Positions 23,432 to 31,802 of a stretch of 64,000 bases of DNA are shown piece by piece. Under the pieces are notes generated by a model that saw nothing but the letters and a program-made list of their open reading frames with translations, was not told the DNA's origin and made no database searches. This DNA is from Streptomyces sp. CB02009 (lineage in GTDB: Bacteria > Actinomycetota > Actinomycetes > Streptomycetales > Streptomycetaceae), in NCBI RefSeq assembly GCF_001905825.1, contig NZ_LIVV01000005.1, positions 264,594 through 328,593 of the forward strand, read 5' to 3'. Both the position numbers and the translations under genes were made by a program. Each line of letters starts with the position of its first letter. The first letter of the stretch is position 1.

Positions 23432-24829
23432 ATGGCTGTCGAGACCCACGTCCTGGACGACGACTGCGCGACGATCACCGGCTGGGGGCGCACCGCGCCG
23501 ACCCTCGCGCGCGTGCGGCGGCCCCGCGGCCCCTCCGAGGCCGCCGACGCCGTCCGCTCGTCCGGGGCCCGCGGCGCGATCGCCCGCGGACTCGGCCGCG
23601 CCTACGGCGACGCCGCGCAGAACGCCGGCGGCACCGTCCTCGACATGACCGGCCTCGACCGGATCCTCGCCCTCGACCCCACCGCCGGAATCGTCGTCTG
23701 CGAGGCGGGCGTCGGCCTGCACCGGCTGACGGAGGCGCTGCTCCCGCTCGGCTGGGTCGTCCCGGTCGCCCCCGCCACCCGGTACGTGACCGTGGGCGGC
23801 GCGATCGGCGCCGACGTCCACGGCACCAACCACCCCGCCTCCGGCTCCTTCGGCTGCCACGTGACCGCGCTCGAACTCCTCACCGCCGACGGCACGGTGA
23901 GAACCCTGGCACCCGGCACCCCGCTCTTCGACGCCACCACCGGCGGCATGGGCCTGACCGGTGTGATCCTCACCGCCACCCTGCGGCTGCTGCCCGTCGA
24001 GACCTCGCTCATGACCGTCGACACCGAACGCGCCCCCGGCCTCGACGAGACGATGGCCCGGCTCGCCGCCGCCGACCGCCGGTACGGCCACTCCGTCGCC
24101 CGGATCGACCTGCTCGCCCGGGGCGCCGCCACCGGCCGCGCCGTCCTCACGCACGGCGACCACACCTCGTACGACGCCCTCCCGCGCCGCCACCGGGCCC
24201 GCCGGGCACCCCTCGCGCTCCGCCCCGCGCTGCTGCCCGCGCCGCCGCCGTACGTGCCCGGCGGCATCCTCGGCCGGACCGCCGCCGGGCTCCTCGAAGA
24301 GCTCCGCTACCGCGGGACGCCCCGGGCCCGCACCGGCGCCCTCCAGCCGCTCACCGCCTTCCTCCACCCGCACGACGGCGTCCCTCGGTACCGGAACCGG
24401 ACCCCCGCGCGCGCGTGGTCCGTCCCGCGCGCGGGATCCGTCCCGTACCAGTTCGTCGTCCCGTACGGGCAGGAGGAAGTCCTGCGGAAGGTGGTCCGCC
24501 TGATCGCGGACCGCCGCTGCGCCGCCCCCGGAGCCGTCCTCCAGCGCTTCGGCGCGGGCGGCCCCGGCCCGCTGTCGTTCCCCCTGCCCGGTTGGACGCT
24601 CGCCCTCGACCTGCCCGCCGCCCTGCCCGGACTCGGCACCTTCCTCGACACCCTCGACGAGCAGGTGGCGGAGGCGGGCGGCCGGGTCTTCCTCGCCCGG
24701 GACTCCCGCGTACGGCCGGAGACGCTGGCCGCGATGTACCCGCGGCTCGGCGAGTTCCGGGCCCTGCGCGCCGCACTCGACCCCCGGTCCGCCTTCACCT
24801 CGGACCTCTCCCGCCGCCTCGACCTCTAG
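23432..24829 (+). CDS. FAD-dependent oxidoreductase, DprE1-like
   Basis: 465 residues. The FAD-binding half carries ARGLGRAYGDAAQNAGGTVLDM, VPVAPATRYVTVGGAIGADVHGTNH and SFGCHVTALELLTADG. The C-terminal half carries PYQFVVPYGQEEVLRKVV, PLSFPLPGWTLALDLP and MYPRLGEFRALRAALDP. These closely follow mycobacterial DprE1, which oxidises decaprenyl-phospho-ribose at C2. The residue aligned with the benzothiazinone-reactive Cys387 is Ala391 here. A DprE2-like reductase follows after 8 bp, so the pair likely makes an epimerised polyprenyl-phospho-pentose or related sugar. Confidence 0.9.
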   Translation: MAVETHVLDDDCATITGWGRTAPTLARVRRPRGPSEAADAVRSSGARGAIARGLGRAYGDAAQNAGGTVLDMTGLDRILALDPTAGIVVCEAGVGLHRLTEALLPLGWVVPVAPATRYVTVGGAIGADVHGTNHPASGSFGCHVTALELLTADGTVRTLAPGTPLFDATTGGMGLTGVILTATLRLLPVETSLMTVDTERAPGLDETMARLAAADRRYGHSVARIDLLARGAATGRAVLTHGDHTSYDALPRRHRARRAPLALRPALLPAPPPYVPGGILGRTAAGLLEELRYRGTPRARTGALQPLTAFLHPHDGVPRYRNRTPARAWSVPRAGSVPYQFVVPYGQEEVLRKVVRLIADRRCAAPGAVLQRFGAGGPGPLSFPLPGWTLALDLPAALPGLGTFLDTLDEQVAEAGGRVFLARDSRVRPETLAAMYPRLGEFRALRAALDPRSAFTSDLSRRLDL

Positions 24830-24837
24830 GAGCTCCC

Positions 24838-25593
24838 ATGAAGGACGCCTTCGGTGCCCCGCAGTCCCTGCTCGTCCTCGGCGGCACCTCCGAGATCGGG
24901 CTCGCCACCGCCCGCCGGCTGATCGCCCGCCGCACCCGCACCGTCTGGCTGGCCGGGCGCCCCTCGCCCTCGCTGACCGCCGCGGCCGACTCCCTGCGGG
25001 CGCTGGGCGCGGAGGTGCGCACCGTGCCCTTCGACGCGCTCGACACCGAGTCGCACGAGGAGCGGCTCGGCAAGATCTTCACCGAGGGCGACATCGACAT
25101 GGTGCTGCTGGCCTTCGGGGTCCTCGGCGACCAGGCGCGCGACGAGTCCGACCCCGTCGCCGCCGTCCGGGTCGCGCAGACCAACTACACGGGGGCGGTC
25201 TCCGCCGGCCTGGTGTGCGCGGCCGCGCTGCAGAACCAGGGGCACGGCTCGCTGGTGGTGCTCTCCTCGGTGGCGGGCGAGCGGGCCCGCCGCGCCGACT
25301 TCATCTACGGCTCGTCGAAGGCGGGGCTCGACGCCTTCGCCCAGGGCCTCGGGGACGCGCTGCACGGCACCGGGGTGCACGTCATGGTCGTACGGCCCGG
25401 GTTCGTCCGCACGAGGAGGACGGCCGGGCGCGCGGAGGCACCGCTCGCGACCACGCCGGAGGCGGTCGCGGGAGCGATCGAACTGGGGCTGCGGCGGCGC
25501 TCGGAGACGGTGTGGGTGCCGGGGGCGCTGCGGATGGTGATGGCGGCGGTCCGGCACGCGCCGAGGCCTCTGTTCCGGCGGCTTCCGGTGTGA
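24838..25593 (+). CDS. Short-chain dehydrogenase, DprE2-like
   Basis: 251 residues from ATG 24838 with AGGAG upstream. The Rossmann motif GGTSEIGLA, SSVAGERARRADFIYGSSKAG (Ser, Tyr and Lys of the SDR triad) and VRPGFVRT are present. Family DprE2 reduces the 2-keto intermediate made by DprE1 to decaprenyl-phospho-arabinose. Tight spacing with the upstream gene supports joint action. Membrane association is possible through the hydrophobic C-terminus (ALRMVMAAVRHAPRPLF). Confidence 0.9.
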   Translation: MKDAFGAPQSLLVLGGTSEIGLATARRLIARRTRTVWLAGRPSPSLTAAADSLRALGAEVRTVPFDALDTESHEERLGKIFTEGDIDMVLLAFGVLGDQARDESDPVAAVRVAQTNYTGAVSAGLVCAAALQNQGHGSLVVLSSVAGERARRADFIYGSSKAGLDAFAQGLGDALHGTGVHVMVVRPGFVRTRRTAGRAEAPLATTPEAVAGAIELGLRRRSETVWVPGALRMVMAAVRHAPRPLFRRLPV

Positions 25594-25714
25594 CGCACGC
25601 GGCACGACGGGGGGGGGCGGCGTGCCGGTGGGGCGGTGTGCCAGCGCCGCCGGTGGGTCGGTGCGTCCGCGCGTCGGCAGGCGGACGCGTCGGCGTGCTG
25701 ACCGCGCCGGCGGG

Positions 25715-25746
25715 CCCGTGTGCGCTCTAGCCCGTGTGTGCTCTAG
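25715..25746. repeat. 16-bp tandem duplication at a gene end
   Basis: CCCGTGTGCGCTCTAG (25715-25730) is followed by CCCGTGTGTGCTCTAG (25731-25746) and a partial third copy. The second copy contains the complement of the stop of the 2'-5' RNA ligase-like gene (25743-25745). A run of nine G lies nearby at 25609-25617. Confidence 0.75.
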
Positions 25747-26333
25747 GCCGTGTGCGTCGGGGTGTCCACCGGGCTGCCGCCCTGCGCGGGGACCGCCGAG
25801 ACGGGGCGGCCGCTGCCGAACTCGTAGTCGTACAGCTTGCGCCAGATCCCGTCCGGGCCCTGCTCGTACAGCGCGAACGAGCGGCAGGTCCAGGCCGCCT
25901 CGTACCCGGCGAGCTCCTCGAACGCCCGGTCCATCCCCTCCTCGGAGATGCCGTGCGCCACGGTGACGTGCGGGTGGTACGGGAACTGGAGCTCCCGCGC
26001 GAGGGGGCCCGCCTCGTCCCGGATCAGGTGCTGGAGCCGGTTGCAGAGGGGCACGCCCTCCTGCAGCTTCACGAAGACGACCGGGGAGAGCGGACGGAAG
26101 GTCCCGGTGCCCTTGAGGCGCACGGGGAACGGCTGGTGGTCGGCGGCGACACCCGCGAGGTGCGCCTCGATCTCCGGCAGCCGCTCCTCGGCGACCTCCG
26201 TCGGCGGGACCAGGGTGACGTGCGTGGGGATGCCGTACGCGGCAGGGTCCCCGAAGCCGACGCGCCGCTCCTGGAGCAGGCTGCCGTAGGGCTCCGGGAC
26301 CGCGATCGAAACGCCGAGCGTTACGGTCCCCAC
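25743..26333 (-). CDS. 2'-5' RNA ligase-family (2H phosphoesterase) protein
   Basis: 196 residues from GTG 26333. The two HxT motifs of the 2H superfamily are present: PTHVTLVPP near residue 38 and HPHVTVAHG near residue 120. Members ligate or hydrolyse 2',3'-cyclic phosphate or 2'-5' RNA bonds, and many have unknown substrates. Length is normal. It lies 91 bp downstream of trpS on the same strand and may be read from the trpS transcript. Confidence 0.88.
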   Translation of the reverse strand: MGTVTLGVSIAVPEPYGSLLQERRVGFGDPAAYGIPTHVTLVPPTEVAEERLPEIEAHLAGVAADHQPFPVRLKGTGTFRPLSPVVFVKLQEGVPLCNRLQHLIRDEAGPLARELQFPYHPHVTVAHGISEEGMDRAFEELAGYEAAWTCRSFALYEQGPDGIWRKLYDYEFGSGRPVSAVPAQGGSPVDTPTHTA

Positions 26334-26424
26334 GTCGTTCTCCTCCGTCGTCGGTCGACTTGTGTCGGGTGGTCCAGCCGCCAGTGTGCGGCCTCCACCA
26401 CCCTTTGGGCCAGGGTCCTTGGTC

Positions 26425-27438
26425 TCAGTGCTTGGCCGGCAGGAAGCCGATGCGCTCGTACGTCTGCGCCAGCGTCTCGGCGGCGACCGCCCGGGCCTTC
26501 TCGGCTCCCTTGGCCAGGACCGAGTCCAGCGTCTCCGGGTCGTCCAGGTATTCCTGGGTGCGGGTCCGGAACGGCGTGACGAAGTCCACCATGACCTCGG
26601 CGAGATCCGTCTTCAGCGCGCCGTACATCTTGCCCTCGTAGCTCTTCTCCAGGTCCTCGACGGAGGTGGAGGTGAGCGTGGACATGATGGTGAGCAGGTT
26701 GGAGACGCCGGCCTTGTTCGCCGGGTCGAAACGGATCACCGTCTCGGTGTCGGTGACCGCGCTCTTGACCTTCTTCGCGGTGGTCTTCGGGTCGTCCAGG
26801 AGGTTGATGAGGCCCTTCGGCGTGGACGCCGACTTGCTCATCTTGATCGCCGGGTCCTGGAGGTCGTAGATCTTCGCCGTCTCCTTGAGGATGTACGGCG
26901 CCGGGATCGTGAACGTCTCGCCGAAGCGGCCGTTGAAGCGCTCCGCGAGGTCGCGGGTCAGCTCGATGTGCTGGCGCTGGTCCTCGCCCACCGGGACCTG
27001 GTTGGCCTGGTAGAGCAGGATGTCCGCGACCTGCAGGATCGGGTACGTGAAGAGGCCGACCGTGGCGCGGTCCGCGCCCTGCTTGGCGGACTTGTCCTTG
27101 AACTGGGTCATGCGCGAGGCCTCGCCGAAGCCGGTGAGGCAGTTCATGACCCAGCCGAGCTGGGCGTGCTCGGGGACGTGGCTCTGGACGAACAGGGTGC
27201 AGCGCTCGGGGTCGAGACCGGCGGCGAGCAGCTGGGCCGCGGCGAGCCGGGTGTTGGCGCGCAGCTCGGCGGGGTCCTGCGGGACCGTGATCGCGTGCAG
27301 GTCGACGACCATGTAGAAGGCGTCGTGGGTCTCCTGGAGGGCGACCCACTGGCGGACGGCGCCGAGGTAGTTGCCGAGGTGGAACGAGCCTGCCGTGGGC
27401 TGGATTCCGGAGAGCACGCGGGGAACGTCAGAGGCCAT
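26425..27438 (-). CDS. trpS: Tryptophanyl-tRNA synthetase
   Basis: 337 residues from ATG 27438. Class I synthetase motifs: GIQPTAGSFHLGNYLGA (the HIGH equivalent HLGN) and KMSKSAS (KMSKS). NCLTGFGEASRMTQFKDKS and LYQANQVPVGEDQRQHIELTRDLA are typical of bacterial TrpRS. It charges tRNA-Trp in the cytoplasm. A second in-frame ATG lies three codons upstream, but MASDVPRV is the usual start. I see no T-box leader in the short gap to the divergent sigma gene. Confidence 0.97.
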   Translation of the reverse strand: MASDVPRVLSGIQPTAGSFHLGNYLGAVRQWVALQETHDAFYMVVDLHAITVPQDPAELRANTRLAAAQLLAAGLDPERCTLFVQSHVPEHAQLGWVMNCLTGFGEASRMTQFKDKSAKQGADRATVGLFTYPILQVADILLYQANQVPVGEDQRQHIELTRDLAERFNGRFGETFTIPAPYILKETAKIYDLQDPAIKMSKSASTPKGLINLLDDPKTTAKKVKSAVTDTETVIRFDPANKAGVSNLLTIMSTLTSTSVEDLEKSYEGKMYGALKTDLAEVMVDFVTPFRTRTQEYLDDPETLDSVLAKGAEKARAVAAETLAQTYERIGFLPAKH

Positions 27439-27494
27439 GCACATCATTCTCTCAGGTGTGGGAACCGATCCCGGACTGCCGGTGTATCAAGAGT

Positions 27495-28103
27495 GTGAGG
27501 ACGCGGGAGGGGGGCCTGGTCGACGACGAGGCCGCGGTGATCGCACGGGTACGCGCCGGGGAGCCGGAGGCGTACGCGGCGCTGGTCCGCGCGTACACGG
27601 CGGTCGCGCTGAGAGCGGCGGTGGCGTGCGGTGCGGGCGCGGAGGCCGAGGACGTGGTGCAGCAGGCCTTCTTCAAGGCGTACCGCTCGCTCGGGCGGTT
27701 CAAGGAGGGCTCGGCGTTCCGGCCGTGGCTGCTGCGGATCGTCGTCAATGAGACCAGGAACACAGTGCGGTCGGCGGGGCGGCAGCGGGCCGTCGCCGAC
27801 CGGGAGGCGGACCTGCTCGGGGGCGAGCCGCGGATACCGGAGTCGGCCGACCCGGCGGTCGCGGCGGTGGAGCGGGAGCGGAGCAGACGGCTCCTCGACG
27901 CGCTCGACGGACTGGGCGAGGACCACCGCCAGGTGGTGATCCACCGCTATCTCCTGGAGCTGGACGAGACGGAGACGGCCGAGGTGCTCGGCTGGCCGAG
28001 GGGGACGGTGAAGTCCCGGCTGAGCCGGGCGCTGAAGAAGCTGGGCCTGGTGCTCGGGGAGAGCCTGACGGAAGGACCGGAGGGAGGTGGGGGGTGTGGC
28101 TGA
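27495..28103 (+). CDS. ECF-type RNA polymerase sigma factor
   Basis: 202 residues from GTG 27495; a longer frame begins at 27456 but reaches into the trpS promoter region. Region 2: EAYAALVRAYTAVALRAAVACG, AEDVVQQAFFKAYRSLGRF and FRPWLLRIVVNETRNTVR. Region 4: LGEDHRQVVIHRYLLELDETETAEVLGWPRGTVKSRLSRALKKL. Its stop overlaps the start of the following membrane protein by 8 bp, suggesting an ECF/anti-sigma-like pair. Divergent from trpS with a 56-bp gap. Confidence 0.92.
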   Translation: MRTREGGLVDDEAAVIARVRAGEPEAYAALVRAYTAVALRAAVACGAGAEAEDVVQQAFFKAYRSLGRFKEGSAFRPWLLRIVVNETRNTVRSAGRQRAVADREADLLGGEPRIPESADPAVAAVERERSRRLLDALDGLGEDHRQVVIHRYLLELDETETAEVLGWPRGTVKSRLSRALKKLGLVLGESLTEGPEGGGGCG

Positions 28104-28914
28104 CGAAGGTCTGCCGGACGAGCTGAGGGAGCTGGGGCGGCGGCTGCGGGTGCCGGACGTGGACGGGGAGTCGATGGCCGAGCGGGTGCTCGCCCAGCTC
28201 CTCGCCGAGCAGGTGCCGACCCCGGTGCCGGTCCGCCGCCGTCGGCGGGACCGGTGGGCCCGGTGGGGCCCGTGGGCGTCGGTACGGGACCGGGCGCGGG
28301 CGCGGTGGCGGGCGCTGGTGGCGGGCCTGACCGGGGTGCTGATCGTCCTGGTGCTCACGCCGCCGGTGCGGGCCGCGGTGGCGGAGTGGTTCGGCTTCGG
28401 CGGGGTCGCCGTGCGGTACGAGCCGGACGGGCGGCACGTCCCGGCCGGTGGTCCGGTGCCGGGGTGCCCGGAGCCGGTGCCGGCGGCGGAGGCCGGGCGG
28501 CTCGCGGGCTTCGAGCCGCTGATACCGAGGGCGCTCGGCGCGCCGGACGCGATCGCGGTGACGGGGTCGGCCGAGCGGGGCCGGGCGGTGATCAGCCTGT
28601 GCTGGCGCGACGGGGAGCGGACGGTCCGGCTCGACGAGTTCCCGGCCCGGCTGGACATCGGCTTCGCCAAGCAGGTGCGGTCGCGGCCGGAGTGGGTCGA
28701 TCTCCCGGACGGCGCCCAGGGGTACTGGTTCGAGGCCCCGCATCTGCTGACGTTCCCGATGACGGACGGGACGGGCACGGCCTGGACGCATGAGGTCCGC
28801 ACGGCGGGCCCCACGCTCCTCTGGACGAGGAACGGGGGCGCGCTCACCTTCCGCCTGGAGGGCATACCGGACCGTGAGGAGGCCCGGCGGGCGGCGGATT
28901 CGGTCGGCGGCTGA
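28096..28914 (+). CDS. Membrane protein coupled to ECF sigma factor (probable anti-sigma)
   Basis: 272 residues from GTG 28096, GGGAGG 8 nt upstream, overlapping the sigma gene by 8 bp. A soluble N-terminus (about 1-70, helical, GESMAERVLAQLLAEQ) that could hold the sigma factor is followed by a basic stretch, one membrane helix at about 76-95 (ALVAGLTGVLIVLVLTPPV), and an external domain of 175 residues. No HxxxCxxC motif. Role inferred from context. Confidence 0.85.
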   Translation: MADEGLPDELRELGRRLRVPDVDGESMAERVLAQLLAEQVPTPVPVRRRRRDRWARWGPWASVRDRARARWRALVAGLTGVLIVLVLTPPVRAAVAEWFGFGGVAVRYEPDGRHVPAGGPVPGCPEPVPAAEAGRLAGFEPLIPRALGAPDAIAVTGSAERGRAVISLCWRDGERTVRLDEFPARLDIGFAKQVRSRPEWVDLPDGAQGYWFEAPHLLTFPMTDGTGTAWTHEVRTAGPTLLWTRNGGALTFRLEGIPDREEARRAADSVGG

Positions 28915-28937
28915 CGGGCCGGGGCCCGCCGGGCGGC

Positions 28938-30215
28938 TCAGACGGGGAGTCCCGGGGCCGGGAAGGCGGTCAGCAGGTCGGCGACCTCCGCGCGGACGGT
29001 GGCGAGGGCCTGCTCGTCGCCCGTGCCGGCGGCCGCGACACCGCGGTCGATCCAGTCGGCGACCTGGTCCATGTGCTCCACGGTGAGGCCGCGGGAGGTG
29101 AGGGAGGGGGTGCCGATGCGGATGCCCGAGGGGTCGAACGGCTTCCGGGGGTCGTAGGGGACGGTGTTGTAGTTGACGACGATGCCGGCCCGGTCCAGGG
29201 CCTTCGCGGCGATCTTGCCCGGGACCTGCTTGGGGGTGAGGTCCATCAGGACGAGGTGGTTGTCGGTGCCGCCGGAGACGAGGTCGAAGCCGCGGGCGAG
29301 GAGGGCCTCGGCGAGGGCCTTGGCGTTGGCGACGACGGCGTGGGCGTAGTCGCGGAAGGAGGGCAGGGACGCCTCGCGGAGGGCGACGGCGATGGCGGCG
29401 GTGGTCTGGTTGTGCGGGCCGCCCTGGAGGCCGGGGAAGACGGCCTTGTCGAGGGCCTTGGCGTGCTCCTCGCGGGACATCAGCATGGCGCCGCGCGGGC
29501 CGCGCAGGGTCTTGTGGGTGGTCGTGGAGATGACGTCCACGTGCGGGACCGGGGACGGGTGGGCGCCGCCCGCGATCAGGCCGGCGATGTGGGCGACGTC
29601 GGCGACGAGCACGGCACCGGCCTCGCGGGCGATCTCGCCGAAGGCGGCGAAGTCGATCGTGCGGGGCAGCGCGGTGCCGCCGCAGAAGATCACCTTGGGG
29701 CGCTCCTTGAGGGCGAGCTCGCGGACCTCGTCGAAGTCGATGAGGCCCGTGTCCTGGCGGACGCCGTACTGGACGCCGCGGAACCACCTGCCGGTGGCGG
29801 AGACGCCCCAGCCGTGCGTGAGGTGGCCGCCCATGGGCAGGGCCATGCCCATGACGGTGTCGCCGGGCTCGGCGAAGGCGAGGTAGACGGCGAGATTGGC
29901 CGGGGAGCCGGAGTAGGGCTGGACGTTGGCGTGGTCGACGCCGAAGACGGCCTTGGCGCGCTCGACGGCGAGGGTCTCGACCTGGTCGATGTTCTGCTGG
30001 CCCTCGTAGTAGCGGCGGCCGGGGTAGCCCTCGCTGTACTTGTTCTGGAGGACGGTGCCGGAGGCTTCGAGGACGGCGGCGGAGACGTAGTTCTCGCTGG
30101 GGATGAGGCGCAGGGTCTCGGCCTGGAGGCGTTCCTCGGCGCCGACGAGGGCGGCGAGCTCGGGGTCGGCGGCGGCGAGCGCGGGGTGGGTGTGCGGGTG
30201 CTGCGGCGTGGTCAT
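28938..30215 (-). CDS. glyA: Serine hydroxymethyltransferase
   Basis: 425 residues from ATG 30215 with GGAGGACACCACC before it. PLP motif STTTHKTLRGPRGA holds the Schiff-base lysine; LIPSENYVSAAVLEASGTVLQNKYSEGYPGRRYYEG and NTVPYDPRKPFDPSGIRIGTPSLTSRG are diagnostic. It interconverts serine + THF with glycine + methylene-THF, feeding one-carbon units to purine synthesis. A ZTP riboswitch lies in its 5' leader, tying it to the purine-intermediate signal ZMP/ZTP. Confidence 0.98.
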   Translation of the reverse strand: MTTPQHPHTHPALAAADPELAALVGAEERLQAETLRLIPSENYVSAAVLEASGTVLQNKYSEGYPGRRYYEGQQNIDQVETLAVERAKAVFGVDHANVQPYSGSPANLAVYLAFAEPGDTVMGMALPMGGHLTHGWGVSATGRWFRGVQYGVRQDTGLIDFDEVRELALKERPKVIFCGGTALPRTIDFAAFGEIAREAGAVLVADVAHIAGLIAGGAHPSPVPHVDVISTTTHKTLRGPRGAMLMSREEHAKALDKAVFPGLQGGPHNQTTAAIAVALREASLPSFRDYAHAVVANAKALAEALLARGFDLVSGGTDNHLVLMDLTPKQVPGKIAAKALDRAGIVVNYNTVPYDPRKPFDPSGIRIGTPSLTSRGLTVEHMDQVADWIDRGVAAAGTGDEQALATVRAEVADLLTAFPAPGLPV

Positions 30216-30295
30216 GGTGGTGTCCTCCGGGCGTCGGTGGGTCCCGGGACACTGCGTGAGAGGCGCGGCGCCACGCGGGACTTCGGTCCCGTGAC

Positions 30296-30376
30296 GCCCA
30301 GGCGGGCGGCGTCTCGTGTGGTCTGCCGCGCACGGCTCCCCCGGGGTCGCTTCCCCGCGCGCCAGTCGCCGTGCGT
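30296..30376 (-). promoter_or_regulatory. ZTP/ZMP riboswitch (pfl motif) in the glyA leader
   Basis: Read on the minus strand, GCACGGC (30374-30368) pairs with GCCGTGC (30336-30330) as P1. Inside it are the conserved GACTGGCG and a GGGG/CCCC hairpin (30356-30343), then GGGAGCC. After a linker, GACGCC/GGCGTC (30313-30293) forms P3 whose loop region carries the conserved CCGCCTGGGC. These are the three sequence marks of the pfl/ZTP class, which binds AICAR-phosphate (ZMP) or ZTP and switches on one-carbon/purine genes. Downstream, a CGGGAC-CGAA-GTCCCG hairpin (30291-30276) and GTGTCC, which can pair with GGACAC at the glyA ribosome site, are candidate expression-platform elements. Confidence 0.9.
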
Positions 30377-30501
30377 GTTTTCAGAGTAGCTGGCGCGCCG
30401 CGCGCGAGGTTTCCCGGTCCGGCATCCGAGCGACGATAGAAACAGGGGCCACACCCCCTCGTCGGGGTCACCCCCCGAGCCGCAGGACGAACGGAGATCC
30501 C

Positions 30502-31710
30502 GTGTCGAGCACACAAGACGCGATCGCTTCGGCGGAGGCGCACAGCGCTCACAACTACCACCCCCTGCCGGTCGTCGTCGCCTCGGCGGACGGCGCCTGG
30601 ATGACCGATGTCGAGGGGCGCCGCTATCTCGACCTGCTCGCCGGCTACTCGGCGCTCAACTTCGGGCACGGCAACCGGCGTCTGATCGACGCCGCGAAGG
30701 CCCAGCTGGAGCGGGTGACGCTGACGTCGCGCGCCTTCCACCACGACCGGTTCGCCGAGTTCTGCACCCGGCTCGCCGAGTTGTGCGGGAAGGAGGCGGT
30801 GCTGCCGATGAACACCGGCGCGGAGGCGATCGAGACGGCGGTGAAGACCGCCCGGAAGTGGGGGTACGAGGTGAAGGGCGTGCCGGACGGGCACGCGAAG
30901 ATCGTGGTGGCGGCGAACAACTTCCACGGCAGGACGACGACGATCGTCAGCTTCTCCACGGACCACGAGGCGCGGGACCACTTCGGCCCGTACACGCCGG
31001 GGTTCGAGATCGTGCCGTACGGGGACCTGACGGCGATGGAGGCGGCGGTCACCGAGAACACGGTGGCGGTGCTGCTGGAACCGATCCAGGGCGAGGCGGG
31101 GGTCCTGGTCCCGCCGGCGGGCTATCTGGCGGGGGTGCGGGAGCTGACCCGCCGGCGGAACGTGCTGTTCATGGCGGACGAGATCCAGTCGGGTCTGGGC
31201 CGCACGGGCCGGACGTTCGCGTGCGAGCACGAGGGCGTGGTGCCCGATGTGTACATCCTGGGGAAGGCGCTGGGCGGCGGGGTGGTGCCGGTGTCGGCGG
31301 TGGTCGCCGACCGGGCGGTGCTCGGGGTGTTCCGGCCGGGTGAGCACGGGTCGACGTTCGGCGGGAACCCGCTGGCCTGCGCGGTGGCCCTCGAGGTGAT
31401 CGCGATGCTGCGGACGGGCGAGTACCAGGAGCGGGCTGCGGAGCTGGGCGAGCACCTGCACGCGGAGCTGGGGCTGCTCGTGGGCGGCGGGGCGGTGGAG
31501 GCGGTGCGCGGTCGCGGGCTGTGGGCCGGGGTGGACATCGCGCCGTCGCACGGCACCGGCCGGCAGATCTCGGAGAGGCTGATGGAGCGGGGTGTCCTGG
31601 TGAAGGACACCCATGGCTCGACGATCCGGATCGCGCCACCGCTGGTGATCTCGAAGGAGGACCTGGACTGGGGTCTGGAGCAGCTGAGGGCGGTGCTGTC
31701 GGAGGAGTGA
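30502..31710 (+). CDS. rocD: Ornithine aminotransferase
   Basis: 402 residues from GTG 30502 (ACGGAG 7 nt upstream). A class III aminotransferase: NYHPLPVVVASADGAWMTDVEGRRYLDLLAGYSALNFGHG is the ornithine-aminotransferase entry, MNTGAEAIETAVKTARKWGY the substrate/PLP phosphate region, ADEIQSGLGRTG the PLP Asp, and LGKALGGGVVPVSAV the Schiff-base lysine. It converts ornithine + 2-oxoglutarate to glutamate-semialdehyde + glutamate in arginine/proline metabolism. Monocistronic, divergent from glyA. Confidence 0.95.
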   Translation: MSSTQDAIASAEAHSAHNYHPLPVVVASADGAWMTDVEGRRYLDLLAGYSALNFGHGNRRLIDAAKAQLERVTLTSRAFHHDRFAEFCTRLAELCGKEAVLPMNTGAEAIETAVKTARKWGYEVKGVPDGHAKIVVAANNFHGRTTTIVSFSTDHEARDHFGPYTPGFEIVPYGDLTAMEAAVTENTVAVLLEPIQGEAGVLVPPAGYLAGVRELTRRRNVLFMADEIQSGLGRTGRTFACEHEGVVPDVYILGKALGGGVVPVSAVVADRAVLGVFRPGEHGSTFGGNPLACAVALEVIAMLRTGEYQERAAELGEHLHAELGLLVGGGAVEAVRGRGLWAGVDIAPSHGTGRQISERLMERGVLVKDTHGSTIRIAPPLVISKEDLDWGLEQLRAVLSEE

Positions 31711-31766
31711 CGACGTCCGTTCGAGGGGACGGCGGCCGCGGGCCGGAGACGGGGCAACTCGGACCA

Positions 31767-31796
31767 TTGACACGGCAGTTGGTCTAGGCCAATGAT
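31767..31796 (+). promoter_or_regulatory. Promoter with a DasR-like (dre) site
   Basis: TTGACA (31767-31772) is followed by GTTGGTCTAGGCCAAT (31778-31793). This matches the DasR consensus ACTGGTCTAGACCAGT at 12 of 16 positions, including TGGTCTAG and the CCA arm. AATGAT (31791-31796), 18 bp after the -35 and 6 nt before ATG 31803, is a possible -10, so a dimer here would sit between -35 and -10. Confidence 0.7.
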
Positions 31797-31802
31797 GCCG
31801 CC

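Noticed and set aside
25594..25742. Phase-variable gene at the nine-G run
   Set aside because: The run lies between genes and is not inside any credible coding frame or promoter spacer.
27745..31773. 1342-codon minus-strand open frame over the sigma, glyA and rocD genes
   Set aside because: It spans several genuine genes and promoter regions and contains Arg/Pro-rich nonsense; frame openness is an effect of high GC.
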